From Desulfocorpusculum sp964414345 (GTDB taxonomy: Bacteria > Desulfobacterota > Desulfocorpusculales > Desulfocorpusculum), in assembly GCA_964414345.1 (NCBI GenBank), contig CAYPWF010000013.1, forward strand, positions 1 through 64,000: DNA of 64,000 nucleotides, given 5' to 3'. This document shows positions 32,820 through 42,060 of this stretch, in pieces (within the stretch, counting starts at the first letter, position 1; each line of letters starts with the position of its first letter). Both the position numbers and the translations under genes were made by a program. A model generated the notes under the pieces. That model ran no database searches. It was given only the letters and a program-made list of their open reading frames with translations, and was not told the origin of the DNA.

Positions 32820-34208
32820 CTAGGGCCCTGTGAGCTTCCGTATATCCAGGAGCCTGTCCAACTCCTCCTGAGGCATCAGCCCTTTTTCCCTTGCCAGCTC
32901 CCGCACTGTCTTTCCCAGACGCAGAGCCTCCTGGGCAAGGCTTGCGGCAGCATCATATCCTATGACCGGCGCCAAGGGGGTGACCAGGGCCAGGCTGGAC
33001 TCTATGAAGGAAAGGGCCCTGCCCTCGTTGGCCCTTATCCCCTTCACACACTTTTCCGCCAGCACATCACAAGCTTTTCCCAGTATTCGGATGGACTCCA
33101 GGAGCCTCTCGGCCATGATGGGCATCATGGTGTTGAGCTCCAGCGTGCCGTGCTGACCCCCAATGCACAACGTGAGATCGTTTCCCATGACCGCTGCAGC
33201 CACCATCATGACGCACTCTGGAATGACCGGGTTGACCTTCCCGGGCATGATGGAACTTCCGGGCTGTAGCTCAGGGAGAGTAATTTCCCCCAGAGCTCCG
33301 TGGGGGCCCGAATTCATAAGACGCAGATCATTGGCTATCTTCATGAGGCTGGTGGCAAAAGCCTTGAGCTGCCCGCTTGCCTCCACCAAGCCATCCTTGC
33401 TTCCCAGGGCTTCGAACAAATCAGGGGCCTGTACAAAGGCATGGCCGCTCAGCTCCCGGATGCGTGAGATGGCCAACTCAGCAAAACCTTGAGGGGCGTT
33501 TAGTCCTGTGCCCACAGCCGTACCCCCCAGGGCCAGCTCCAGGAGGGAGGGCATGGCAGACCCTATGCGGACAATTGCGTGGGCCACCTGGGAAGCGTAT
33601 CCGCCGAACTCCTGGCCCAAGCGCACAGGGAGAGCGTCTTGAAGGTGTGTGCGGCCCAGCTTGAATACCCCGTCGAACTCCAGGGCCTTTTGCTCCAAGA
33701 CCTGCTGAAGCTTCCCCATGGCAGGCAGGAGCTCACCTTCCAAGGCCCCCACAGCCGCCACGTGTATGGCGGTGGGTATCACGTCGTTGCTGGACTGGCT
33801 CATGTTCACATGATCGTTGGGGTGCACAAGGGACTTGTCCCCACGCTTTCCCCCCAAGATTTCCGCAGCCCTGTTGGCAATGACCTCGTTGGCGTTCATG
33901 TTGGTGGATGTACCAGAGCCGGTTTGAAACACATCCACCACAAACTCCCCGTCAAGCCTTCCCTGCATTACCTCCGAGGCTGCCTGAACAACGGCATTCC
34001 CCACCCGAGTCTCAAGAAGACCCAGTTCCATGTTGGCCTGGGCGCAGGCAAGCTTCACAAGTCCCAAAGCCCTGATGAGCTCCCGGGGCATGGGCCTGCC
34101 GCTTATGGGGAAATTCTCCATAGCCCTCTGGGTCTGAGCCCCATAATAAGCCCAATTGGGCACCCTCACCTCCCCAATGGAATCCCTCTCCACCCTGAAG
34201 CTGTTCAT
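32820..34208 (-). CDS. fumC: Class II fumarate hydratase
   Basis: The 462-aa protein converts fumarate to malate. Signatures are QTGSGTSTNMNANEVIANRA, HPNDHVNMSQSSNDVIPTA, KLGRTHLQDA and SSIMPGKVNPV. The pattern HVNMSQSSND with GRTHLQDA favours fumarase over aspartase, though the families are close. It needs no iron-sulfur cluster. It lies 53 bp after the RlmJ-like gene and is probably co-transcribed with the DsbA/DUF488/phoA run. With sdhAB and mdh it supplies the C4 segment of the TCA cycle in this window. Confidence 0.92.
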   Translation of the reverse strand: MNSFRVERDSIGEVRVPNWAYYGAQTQRAMENFPISGRPMPRELIRALGLVKLACAQANMELGLLETRVGNAVVQAASEVMQGRLDGEFVVDVFQTGSGTSTNMNANEVIANRAAEILGGKRGDKSLVHPNDHVNMSQSSNDVIPTAIHVAAVGALEGELLPAMGKLQQVLEQKALEFDGVFKLGRTHLQDALPVRLGQEFGGYASQVAHAIVRIGSAMPSLLELALGGTAVGTGLNAPQGFAELAISRIRELSGHAFVQAPDLFEALGSKDGLVEASGQLKAFATSLMKIANDLRLMNSGPHGALGEITLPELQPGSSIMPGKVNPVIPECVMMVAAAVMGNDLTLCIGGQHGTLELNTMMPIMAERLLESIRILGKACDVLAEKCVKGIRANEGRALSFIESSLALVTPLAPVIGYDAAASLAQEALRLGKTVRELAREKGLMPQEELDRLLDIRKLTGP

Positions 34209-34261
34209 CTCCTCCTCCCAGGACTCCGAGCCTTAAGGCAATGCTGTGCTTCCAGATCCCC

Positions 34262-35074
34262 TCAGGCCTGCCTCCATCTGAAGCTTGCCCCAAGCCTGAC
34301 TGCCAGTTGCTCCAGCCAGGGGGAAAGCTCTCCCTGGATCCCCTGTACCCTGCCTCCCGTCAGCACCCCGCACCCGCACATGGAAGAGGCGCCCTTCTCA
34401 CCATACCAGAGGATCTCCAAGGCCTGACACCCCCTTGCGAGGGGAATTCCTGGGTCTGTTTCGGAAAAGAGAGGGTACCACACCAGAAATAGCCTGCAGG
34501 TCTCTTTCAATATGCTTATTATTTCGGAGCATTTCCTCCTGTCTTTCTCTGCATCGGGCCAGAAGGGCGGATCCACCAGAGCCAGATCCCAGGTCTCCCC
34601 TGAGCCAGCCAAACCCTCAAAACCGTCTTTGCAGGTAAAACTTATGGAGGTTCCCGCACTTTCTGAAATCCCTAAAACCCGAAGGTGCTCCCGCACTTTC
34701 GGGGAAGTGTCGTACAGACCCATGCGGTAATGGAGCCCCCTACCCTGAAGGAACAGGGCCGCCTGGAGCCAGGAAGCAGGGTAAAATCCCCCCGGGCCTC
34801 TCACCATGCCCACCAGCCTGAAATAAGGATGGGAGATCAAAGATGCCGGAGGGGGATGCAATCTGCCTACCCCTTCCTTCCAGGCCCCGCCTTTTTCAAG
34901 AAGGTATAAGGCCTCGCCGCAATGGGTCTCCAAGTACCGGAAGGGCTCGGGTTGACGGATCTCCTGCCTGGTCAAAATCTCCAGGGCAGTAAGCAACAGG
35001 AAGTGCTTCCACACATCCCCCCTGTTGCCTGCCCTGAGGCCATGTTCGTAAGAATCCTGGCCGGAAACCTTCAC
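34262..35074 (-). CDS. RlmJ-family 23S rRNA adenine-N6 methyltransferase-like protein
   Basis: The 270-aa reading from GTG 35074 opens with the family hallmark SYEHGLRAGNRGDVWKHFLLL. THCGEALYLL (SAM-binding region) and the catalytic-type motif VDPPFW follow. RlmJ methylates A2030 of 23S rRNA in E. coli. This protein is divergent, so the target is uncertain. No ATG lies near the domain start. GTG 35074 follows the phoA stop by four bases, which suggests coupled translation; a Met at 35134 would lie inside phoA. Confidence 0.78.
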   Translation of the reverse strand: MKVSGQDSYEHGLRAGNRGDVWKHFLLLTALEILTRQEIRQPEPFRYLETHCGEALYLLEKGGAWKEGVGRLHPPPASLISHPYFRLVGMVRGPGGFYPASWLQAALFLQGRGLHYRMGLYDTSPKVREHLRVLGISESAGTSISFTCKDGFEGLAGSGETWDLALVDPPFWPDAEKDRRKCSEIISILKETCRLFLVWYPLFSETDPGIPLARGCQALEILWYGEKGASSMCGCGVLTGGRVQGIQGELSPWLEQLAVRLGASFRWRQA

Positions 35075-35078
35075 GGTC

Positions 35079-36608
35079 TCATCTGTGGGAAGGCAACTCT
35101 GCGCCCCAAGCCTTGGCCAGGATCTTGGCCACATCCGTATTGTCCAAAAGCCCCCTGAATTTCTCGGCCATTGGTCCCTGGGCCATGATCATCACAGGGG
35201 TGTGGGTGTGCGTCCCCACGGCCCAAGCTGTGCCTACTTCCCGGCCCAGGATCCGACCCAAAAGAGCTGAAGAATTCATGGAGCCGTATACGTAAAACTC
35301 AGTGAACTCCCTGGGGGCAGGGTACCCCAGTGATGGGTCCTTGGCCAGGACCATGGCTGCTTGCTCCTCTGAAATAACAAAGGCGGAGTTCTGCTCTACC
35401 TCTCTTTTTAGGGCTGCGGGATCCCCTTTGCTGTCCAGAACCATCCTGAAAAGGGATTTGTTCTGCCGGGCCATGCGCTCGAAGATGGCTTTCTCGTTGA
35501 AATTGTACTTTGATTTCCAGGTCTCCCCGCTGGCCAGTTGCACCGGGGCAGGGGGGCTGAAGCTGTTGTACGCAATGGCAAGACCTCCTGTGTCGTGGTC
35601 TGCTGTAAGAATCACCAAGGTCCCAGGATCGCTCTTCGCAAACCTCAGGACCACCCCCAGAGCCTCTTCCATTTCCAGCATTTCGTGCAGCACCCCTGCC
35701 ACATCATTGGCGTGGGCTGCCCAGTCGATCTGGCCTGCCTCAACCATCAGGAAAAAACCCTCTGGGTTTTTTGAAAGCACTTCCAGAGCCTTTTCGGTCA
35801 TCTCCCCCAGCCTGGGGATACCTTTCACCTTCTGGGGTTGCCTGTCTATGGCCAAAGGAAAAGCTGTGGCTCCGAAAAGCCCCAGGATCTTCTGGCTACC
35901 CTCGGGCTTCAGTTCCTTTAATGCCTGGGAGTCGGCCAGAATCAAATAGCCCTTTTTCCTGAATTCCTCCAGTAGATCCTTTTCATCTTCTCTCTTGGAA
36001 GCTCCCCATCCAGCCTCCTTGGGTGTGGATTTTAGAGCCGGATGTTCCTCAACTCTGGTGCCCTTAGGGATAAAAAACTGGGCTCCGCTGGATAAGGCCA
36101 CATCCACTTTTCCCCCTTCCAGGAGCTGAAGGGCTATCTGGGCTTCCATGTCCCTGTGGAGCACCTGGGCGTAAAAGCCTGCGGGCGTGGCATGGGTGAT
36201 CCTGGTGTTGCTGATGAGGCCTGTGGACTTGCCCTTTTCCCGAGCCACATCCAGTATGCTCTTTACAGGCCTTCCCTCGTGGTCCTTGCCTATCATTCCA
36301 TCGCGGGTCTTGACCCCGCAGGCCAGGGCCGTGGCTGCCGAGGCCGAGTCCGTCACAACGGTCCCGTACTGATAGGTAAGGCAGTAGCCTGTGTTACCAG
36401 CTGCCATGAGTCGCTCCAGGTTCAGCTGGCCGGCCTCACCCTCCAGGAACCTGTTGTAGTAAACAAGGAGCCCCACAGCTTCGGGCCCCATGCCATCTCC
36501 AATAAAAAGAATTATGCTCTTGGGGGAAGAGGCCCGAAGCAGGGCTGGAGACATCAAGACCACAAGGAGGCCCAAAACAACTTGTAATGCTTTTCTTGCC
36601 TTATTCAT
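35079..36608 (-). CDS. phoA: Alkaline phosphatase
   Basis: The 509-aa periplasmic enzyme has a signal peptide (ALQVVLGLLVVLMSPALL-RASS). Active-site elements are IGDGMGP with Asp38, VTDSASAATAL with nucleophile Ser88, HATPAGFYAQV, VEAGQIDWAAHAND, TADHDTGG and GTHTHTPV. It releases phosphate from monoesters. It is packed between DUF488 (3 bp) and the RlmJ-like gene (4 bp), an unusual setting. No Pho box was looked for in detail because the gene is internal to an operon. Confidence 0.93.
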   Translation of the reverse strand: MNKARKALQVVLGLLVVLMSPALLRASSPKSIILFIGDGMGPEAVGLLVYYNRFLEGEAGQLNLERLMAAGNTGYCLTYQYGTVVTDSASAATALACGVKTRDGMIGKDHEGRPVKSILDVAREKGKSTGLISNTRITHATPAGFYAQVLHRDMEAQIALQLLEGGKVDVALSSGAQFFIPKGTRVEEHPALKSTPKEAGWGASKREDEKDLLEEFRKKGYLILADSQALKELKPEGSQKILGLFGATAFPLAIDRQPQKVKGIPRLGEMTEKALEVLSKNPEGFFLMVEAGQIDWAAHANDVAGVLHEMLEMEEALGVVLRFAKSDPGTLVILTADHDTGGLAIAYNSFSPPAPVQLASGETWKSKYNFNEKAIFERMARQNKSLFRMVLDSKGDPAALKREVEQNSAFVISEEQAAMVLAKDPSLGYPAPREFTEFYVYGSMNSSALLGRILGREVGTAWAVGTHTHTPVMIMAQGPMAEKFRGLLDNTDVAKILAKAWGAELPSHR

Positions 36609-36611
36609 TGC

Positions 36612-37280
36612 TCAAATCTCCTCTCCAGGCTCTGACCCGCCCTTATCAGGGCTTCCAATCCAATGGATAAGACTTTCACCTCTCTGTGCTGCCCTTTCCT
36701 CTTGCATCGGCAAGACCAGAGGCCCTCCGTCATAAACCAGCACTCCCGCCTCCAACCTGGCCATGGGGGAGAGTTTGTGGATTAATGGGTCGGCCTTGGA
36801 TCGAATGTGTTTCACCCTGACCCCGCGGACTGTGAGGTAGTCGGCCAGAAGCCCCCTGTGGCAGTGAAAGGGGTCCACCTCGGCGCACATGACCGCTGTG
36901 TTGACAAGCAGTGCATCTTCCTCAAGACGCAGGACAGCCCTTAGGAACTCCTCTTTGGCCATGTGGTCCGCATACCCCCTCATACCGGGATTTCTCAGGG
37001 CCGTATTGCGCGAGCCCTCCATGGGCTCCCGGAAGCCTCCCAAGGCCCTCCCCTCCCAACGATAGACTATTCCGGCCTCTGCCAAGCCCACCTCCAGCCG
37101 TTCCCGTGAGAAATGGGGACTCTTTCTGGAAGCCGGATAGGCCCTCACGTCCACCACCTTGCCTATCCCATGCAAACCAAGCAACTCCAAGAAGGATTCC
37201 CAGCTCCTTTTACCATGCCCTATGGTGAAAATTTCCTTGGCCGGGCGCTTATGGAAACTGGAGTAGCCGCCTTCTGCCAT
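36612..37280 (-). CDS. DUF488 family protein
   Basis: The 222-aa cytoplasmic protein has the DUF488 pattern: IFTIGHGKRSWESFLELL near the N-terminus, VVDVRAYPASRKSPHF, GRALGGFR and MCAEVDPFHCHRGLLADYL. The conserved Cys and His residues of the last motif are present. The biochemical role of the family is not established. Its start shares a base with the DsbA-like stop and its stop is 3 bp before phoA. Confidence 0.87.
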   Translation of the reverse strand: MAEGGYSSFHKRPAKEIFTIGHGKRSWESFLELLGLHGIGKVVDVRAYPASRKSPHFSRERLEVGLAEAGIVYRWEGRALGGFREPMEGSRNTALRNPGMRGYADHMAKEEFLRAVLRLEEDALLVNTAVMCAEVDPFHCHRGLLADYLTVRGVRVKHIRSKADPLIHKLSPMARLEAGVLVYDGGPLVLPMQEERAAQRGESLIHWIGSPDKGGSEPGEEI

Positions 37281-37873
37281 TACCTGGGCCTCTTGAGTTC
37301 GTAAAAGTACTCATGACGGGCCAAACCAGCCACATGGTCCCAAAGATCCCCGGCCTCCTCCCCTTTTGGGACCCTGGAGATCACAGGACCATAATATGGC
37401 ACCCTGGAGGGCCCCAAGAAAATCGTGGGGACCCCGAAGGCCCCTGTAGAGCAGAGCTCCCCGTACATTCGCCAGAGCTCCCTGTCCAGCTCCTTGTCTT
37501 GGAAAGCCTCTCTAAGCCATTGCCCTGGCAGGCCAGCCTTTGCCAAAGCCCTCCTCAAGACCTCTTCTTCATCGAGGGGTTCCCCCCTCTCATGCACAGC
37601 CTCCCCCAAGGCCCAGTAAAGCTGCTCCAGCTTCAAATCCCCGGCGCGCCCTTGAGTCATGCCAAGAAGCCTCATGGCCGCCCGATTGCTCTTGAATCTT
37701 TTCATCATGGGATGCTGGGGTTGATCGCGGTTCAGATACTCCAGGGAAAGAATAGCCCATTTCACCTCAACCGACCTTACGGATCGAACCTCCCCAAGCC
37801 ACTGGGCAACCCTCCAGCTCCAAGGACACAGGGGATCCACAGCCGCCTGTATGGAGGTTACCAGAGCCCCCAT
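37280..37873 (-). CDS. DsbA-family thioredoxin-fold protein (CPWS type)
   Basis: The 197-aa protein has DPLCPWSW at residues 13-20, a single-Cys version of the DsbA active site. An all-helical insertion with ALAKAGLPGQWL and the cis-Pro region FGVPTIFLG follow. This resembles the FrnE/nitroreductase-like cytoplasmic DsbA group. There is no signal peptide, so it is not a periplasmic oxidase. The substrate is unknown. It heads the tightly packed run leading to phoA and fumC. Confidence 0.8.
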   Translation of the reverse strand: MGALVTSIQAAVDPLCPWSWRVAQWLGEVRSVRSVEVKWAILSLEYLNRDQPQHPMMKRFKSNRAAMRLLGMTQGRAGDLKLEQLYWALGEAVHERGEPLDEEEVLRRALAKAGLPGQWLREAFQDKELDRELWRMYGELCSTGAFGVPTIFLGPSRVPYYGPVISRVPKGEEAGDLWDHVAGLARHEYFYELKRPR

Positions 37874-37936
37874 AGCTGCCCTCCTCCAGCTAGGATTATT
37901 CTTCTGGAATATACTACGGTGCCTGCCAACTGAATC

Positions 37937-39079
37937 TCACAATCCCATCACCCTTGCGGCTATTGTCTTCATTATCTCATTGGTGCCGGCAAAGATGGAC
38001 ATGACACGGGCATCTCGCCAGGCCCTTGCAATGGGATATTCTTCGCAATAACCGTAACCCCCGAAGAGCTGAAGACAGCGATCCGCCACCCTCATGACCA
38101 TGTCCGTGGTCCAGTACTTGGCCATGGAGACCTCCAGCACCACGTTTCTGCCTTCCATGTGATCCGCTATGAGCTTGTCCAGGAAGGTGCGGCCCAACTT
38201 CACCTCAGTGGCCATCTCCACCAGCTTGAACTGGTTGTGTTGGAACTTGGATATGGGCCTGCCAAAGGCATACCGCTGCTGGCAATACTGAATGGTCAGG
38301 GGCAGGATGTGCTCGGCCAGGGCCACAGCCCCTATGGCCACCATGAGCCTCTCCTGCTGAAGCTTCTCCATGAGCATCTTGAAGCCCTGCCCTTTCTCCC
38401 CTAGCCTCTGAGTCTTGGGGATGCGGCAGTCATTGAAAAAGAGCTCGGCTGTGTCCTGGCTGTGCCAGCCTATTTTTTTAATCTTCTTGCCTTTCTCGAA
38501 GCCAGGAGTGTTTTCTTCCACCAGGTAAAGATCTATAGCCCTGTGGGGTTCCTCCACCTTGGGGTCCCTGGCTGCCAAGACCAGAAGCCCGCAGTTGAGC
38601 CCGTTGCTGATAAAGGTCTTCTGGCCGTTTATGACCACCCAGTCCCCCTCCTCCACTGCAGTGGTGCGCATGGCGGCCAGATCGCTTCCTGTGTTGGGCT
38701 CTGTCATGGCTACGGCAGTTATGGTGTCTCCGGAGACACATCCGGGCAGATATTTTTGTCTGATCTCTTCGGAGCCGTACGAGTATATGTAGGGGACCAC
38801 TATGTCGCTGTGAAGCGGGGCGGCCAATCCCGAGAAATTGGCTTTGGGAAGCTCTTCGGCCACAATTACCGAGTATAAGAAATCGGCTCCCATGCCCCCA
38901 TACTCTTCGGGAACCCACATGCACAGAAATCCTTGCTCCCCCATCTTTTTCCAGACAGACCTGGGCACTACGCCCTGCTCCTCCCATTCCTCCACATTGG
39001 GGACTACCTCCTTCTGGAGGAATTTCCTAAAGGCCTCCCTGAATATCCTATGTTCCTGCGAATAATTGAGTATTTCCAT
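37937..39079 (-). CDS. Acyl-CoA dehydrogenase
   Basis: The 380-aa FAD enzyme oxidises acyl-CoA to 2-enoyl-CoA. It has AMTEPNTGSDLAAMRT and the FISNG flavin-binding region, FGRPISKFQHNQFKLVEMA, and CLQLFGGYGYCEEYPIAR. The C-terminal FAGTNEIMK lacks the Glu used by medium-chain enzymes, and the QERLMVAIG region carries a Glu as in long-chain and isovaleryl types. A long-chain or branched substrate is therefore more likely. It lies 33 bp after the SDR gene, which would act two steps later in beta-oxidation. Confidence 0.93.
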   Translation of the reverse strand: MEILNYSQEHRIFREAFRKFLQKEVVPNVEEWEEQGVVPRSVWKKMGEQGFLCMWVPEEYGGMGADFLYSVIVAEELPKANFSGLAAPLHSDIVVPYIYSYGSEEIRQKYLPGCVSGDTITAVAMTEPNTGSDLAAMRTTAVEEGDWVVINGQKTFISNGLNCGLLVLAARDPKVEEPHRAIDLYLVEENTPGFEKGKKIKKIGWHSQDTAELFFNDCRIPKTQRLGEKGQGFKMLMEKLQQERLMVAIGAVALAEHILPLTIQYCQQRYAFGRPISKFQHNQFKLVEMATEVKLGRTFLDKLIADHMEGRNVVLEVSMAKYWTTDMVMRVADRCLQLFGGYGYCEEYPIARAWRDARVMSIFAGTNEIMKTIAARVMGL

Positions 39080-39112
39080 GGCTGCCGGCTCCTGTTCTGC
39101 GTGCCTCAGATC

Positions 39113-40078
39113 TCACTTGCCTCTTTGAGCGTTTGCCAGCGCCCTGATCATGGGCTCCATGGAGGATGCGGCATTGGGGAATTCCCTTGCCCCCTCCATG
39201 GAATTGATGGCTTCCCAATGCTGGGATACCTCTTCGGCCGAAGGCGGCCTGAGCCCTTCCCCCAGGAGAATGCCCTCTCCTGTGAGGAGGGCCACACGGT
39301 TGAAATAGCCCGCCCCGGCATTGTAGATCCTCCCGGTTTCCTTGCACTTCTCAGAGCAGAGATAGACTATCAAAGGGGCCACGAACTCTGGATTCAACCT
39401 TTGAAAGAGCTCAGCAGGCAGCACGTCCTGAGTGAGGCGTGTTGCAGCCATTGGGGCCACCGCGTTGACCAGCACGTTGTACTTGGCTCCCTCCAGCTTC
39501 AGGGCGTTCATGAAGCCTACCAAAGCCATCTTGGCGGCTGCGTAGTTGGCCTGCCCGAAGTTGCCGTAGAGCCCTGCCGAGGAAGTGGTCATGATTATGC
39601 GGCCGTAGCCTTGCTCCCTCATTTGTGCAAAGGCCGGGCGGGTCACATTGTAGGCTCCATTGAGGTGAACCTCCAAGACCGCTGCCCAGCCATCCGGCTC
39701 CATGTTCACCAGGGTCTTGTCCCTAAGGATGCCGGCGTTGTTGATTAGGATGTCCACCTTCCCGAAGGCCCCCAAGGCCTTCTGCACTATGGCCTCACCT
39801 CCCTGGGGTGTGCTCACCGTGTCGTAGCTGGCCAAGGCCTCACCACCCAGTGCCCTTATCTCCTCCACTACCTTGTCTGCAGGGGCCTGTGAGCCCGGGC
39901 CTGAACCATCCCGGGCTCCTCCCAGATCATTCACCACCAGCTTGGCTCCCCGTTTTGCCAGCTCCAGGGCGTAAACCCGCCCCAGGCCTCCTCCTGCCCC
40001 GGTGACAACGGCCACCCTCCCATCGAATCTGATCACGCCCAAATCTTGGGCACCTATCTTGGCAAATTCAGCATCCAT
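39113..40078 (-). CDS. SDR dehydrogenase, MFE-2-like (R)-3-hydroxyacyl-CoA dehydrogenase type
   Basis: The 321-aa protein has the long SDR N-terminus typical of peroxisomal MFE-2-like enzymes: VAVVTGAGGGLGRVYALELAKRGA, VVNDLGG, ILINNAGILRD, and the catalytic Ser, YAAAK Tyr/Lys (GQANYAAAKMALVG). The last 60 residues extend beyond the classical fold and could cap the active site. It probably oxidises 3-hydroxyacyl-CoA with NAD. It is paired with the acyl-CoA dehydrogenase in one unit. Confidence 0.9.
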   Translation of the reverse strand: MDAEFAKIGAQDLGVIRFDGRVAVVTGAGGGLGRVYALELAKRGAKLVVNDLGGARDGSGPGSQAPADKVVEEIRALGGEALASYDTVSTPQGGEAIVQKALGAFGKVDILINNAGILRDKTLVNMEPDGWAAVLEVHLNGAYNVTRPAFAQMREQGYGRIIMTTSSAGLYGNFGQANYAAAKMALVGFMNALKLEGAKYNVLVNAVAPMAATRLTQDVLPAELFQRLNPEFVAPLIVYLCSEKCKETGRIYNAGAGYFNRVALLTGEGILLGEGLRPPSAEEVSQHWEAINSMEGAREFPNAASSMEPMIRALANAQRGK

Positions 40079-40311
40079 GTGTTATCAGCCCTCCAGCGAC
40101 GCGCCAGTAAGCGTGGGGTCATCCTCTCCAGCTATCATCACCCTTTATCAGCGCATTGCTGATTCTCTTTTCTTTACAACAAGGACTATGACCGAGAATT
40201 GGGCGGGCTGAAGCCCCAGGCAACTTCCATGGAAAACACATTGAACTGATGACAGAGGGACCACGCTCCCACGTTGTACCCAGGCGATTGCCTGCCCTCT
40301 CTTTTTCAAGC

Positions 40312-41214
40312 TCATGTCTTGGAGGCGGCACTTTTCTCCTGCAGTCTTCGGATTGCCAGGGCTAGGCTTCTTTGCATGCGCTTGGTGGCCTCTATCAGCA
40401 CTCCGATCTCGTCTTTTCTGGAGATCTCTATCTTAGTCCCCAGCTTCCCCTTGCTGATCTCCTCGGCCACCCCTGCCAAATACAGAATGGGCCTCGTTAT
40501 TGTTCGTGCCAGGGCAAAACTGGCCACAACCACTGCCAGGGCGGTCAGCCCTATGAGCAAGTAGAACAGGGTCAGTTTTTCTTGTATGAGGCCAGATACC
40601 TTCTGCTCGAGGTCCAACACGGGCTTGGAGAATTCGTCCAGATAAGTGGTGGCCGCTACTCCCATGAGCACGTTATCTGCGGTTCGGTTCTTCAGCGTGG
40701 TTATAAACATGTACTTCTTTCGGATCTTACCGTCTGGCTCGGTCCAGTCATAGTATCCAGAGGAGTCCTTCCCACCTAGGCTCGCCTCCATGATCTTCCA
40801 GAACTCGGGGAGCTTGGAAGCCAATTGGTGAAGGTCCGTATTGACGATCTTTGGGTTCTTGTGAAACAGGTTGACGGCCGTCTGGGCGTCTTGGACAGCT
40901 GTGTATCCTGTCTTTCCAACCGGCTGCACCGCGAGGGCCTGGAAGGCCGGAGTTGCCTGGAGCTCCTTTGCCGTCTTCTGGGGATTGGCGGCCAGGTAAA
41001 CATCAAGCTGCGAGGCAACGTCTCTTGCCTTCCCCTCTATCACATGGGCTCCAAGCTCCTCCAAGCTCCTTTTCCCCTCCGCAAGGACCAAATCACCTAT
41101 TCCGGTCATGTCCAGGTATGCAAAGACCACAATTGCTGCCAAAGGGATCAAGGATACACACAAAGCGAATACCAAGACTCTCGGGAAAATCCCAAACCTT
41201 ACTTTCTCGGCCAT
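40312..41214 (-). CDS. Membrane sensor with periplasmic Cache-like domain and terminal HAMP, no output domain
   Basis: This is a 300-aa protein. The first transmembrane segment is about residues 10-32, and a periplasmic region of about 185 residues (KTGYTAVQDAQ, SSGYYDWTEPDGKIRKKYMF) looks like a single-Cache ligand domain. The second segment (about 215-240) is followed by a HAMP domain (RTITRPILYLAGVAEEISKGKLG) and then a 35-residue helical end. No kinase, cyclase or chemotaxis signalling domain follows. It is the last gene of the DUF4388/Roadblock-like operon, 17 bp after its neighbour, so it probably signals through those proteins. Confidence 0.82.
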   Translation of the reverse strand: MAEKVRFGIFPRVLVFALCVSLIPLAAIVVFAYLDMTGIGDLVLAEGKRSLEELGAHVIEGKARDVASQLDVYLAANPQKTAKELQATPAFQALAVQPVGKTGYTAVQDAQTAVNLFHKNPKIVNTDLHQLASKLPEFWKIMEASLGGKDSSGYYDWTEPDGKIRKKYMFITTLKNRTADNVLMGVAATTYLDEFSKPVLDLEQKVSGLIQEKLTLFYLLIGLTALAVVVASFALARTITRPILYLAGVAEEISKGKLGTKIEISRKDEIGVLIEATKRMQRSLALAIRRLQEKSAASKT

Positions 41215-41231
41215 AGGTCACCCTCCCAGAC

Positions 41232-42032
41232 TCAACTCTCTTTCTTGCCTGCCAGAATCTCTTGGATCACCCCCAACATGGACCTCTGAAACTCAATCCT
41301 GGCTGGCTCCTCCTCGATAAGTTCCCCCATCCTCTCAACCAGAACTGGGAGATCCTCTCTAGTCAGGTAATCAAGGCTCTTGCCCATCTCCCCCAACACG
41401 TCTTGAATTAGGACTTGAGCTATAGGGCCTATTTGGGTGGCCAGGAGCTCTTCCATCTCGCCCAGAAATCTCTTCGTCACAGTGGGATCCAGAGGCTTCT
41501 GAGCGGAGAGCATCTTTATGATTCCACGGTTTGCCAAATAAGCCAGGATCCTGCTCACTGAGAACTCATTGGCCTTGAGGGAAACACATATGTCCTTGAC
41601 GGAGTTGCGGCCGTTAACCAATGCTACGACTTTCCAAAGCTTTCCATTGACCGTGACCCTTCCATCCTGAGCTTCAGGGGAGAGGGCAAAAACCGCCTCA
41701 GGACCTGGGACAACGGTCCTGATCTTGCGAAACTCCTGGTCTCTTTGTTCCAACAAGGACAACAACTGTTGGGTCTCATCCTCCACATCTACTACCAAGC
41801 TCTCCACGTTCTCGTAAAACCTAAGGGAAATACTCATCCAATTGCTTAGGAACTCCAGGGCTTCCCTTCCCCTGAACCTTCCCACCTGGCAGTGGACTAT
41901 GCGGCCATCGCTAAGCCCGATGACCCCCTCTCGCCCGGGCCAATGGCTTACCTGAAGCCTTCCGGAGCGGCCTTCGGCCACAAGCTTGCTTAGGGTTTCA
42001 TAGAGACTGTGCAGCCCAGGTTGCACTCCCAT
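41232..42032 (-). CDS. DUF4388 (PATAN-like) protein with winged-helix-like and helical parts
   Basis: The 266-aa protein begins with a DUF4388 domain (about 10-85: GRSGRLQVSHW, GVIGLSDGRIVHCQVGRFRGREAL). A middle winged-helix-like part follows (about 115-175: VVALVNGRNSVKDICVSLKANEF). A C-terminal helical domain (about 195-262) is of the kind seen beside Roadblock proteins. These proteins act in bacterial signalling and small-GTPase systems, without known enzymology. It has an AAAGGGGG site and lies 28 bp after the Roadblock-like gene. Confidence 0.72.
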   Translation of the reverse strand: MGVQPGLHSLYETLSKLVAEGRSGRLQVSHWPGREGVIGLSDGRIVHCQVGRFRGREALEFLSNWMSISLRFYENVESLVVDVEDETQQLLSLLEQRDQEFRKIRTVVPGPEAVFALSPEAQDGRVTVNGKLWKVVALVNGRNSVKDICVSLKANEFSVSRILAYLANRGIIKMLSAQKPLDPTVTKRFLGEMEELLATQIGPIAQVLIQDVLGEMGKSLDYLTREDLPVLVERMGELIEEEPARIEFQRSMLGVIQEILAGKKES

Positions 42033-42060
42033 CAGATTGAGCCCCCTTTAAGCTGTTTCT

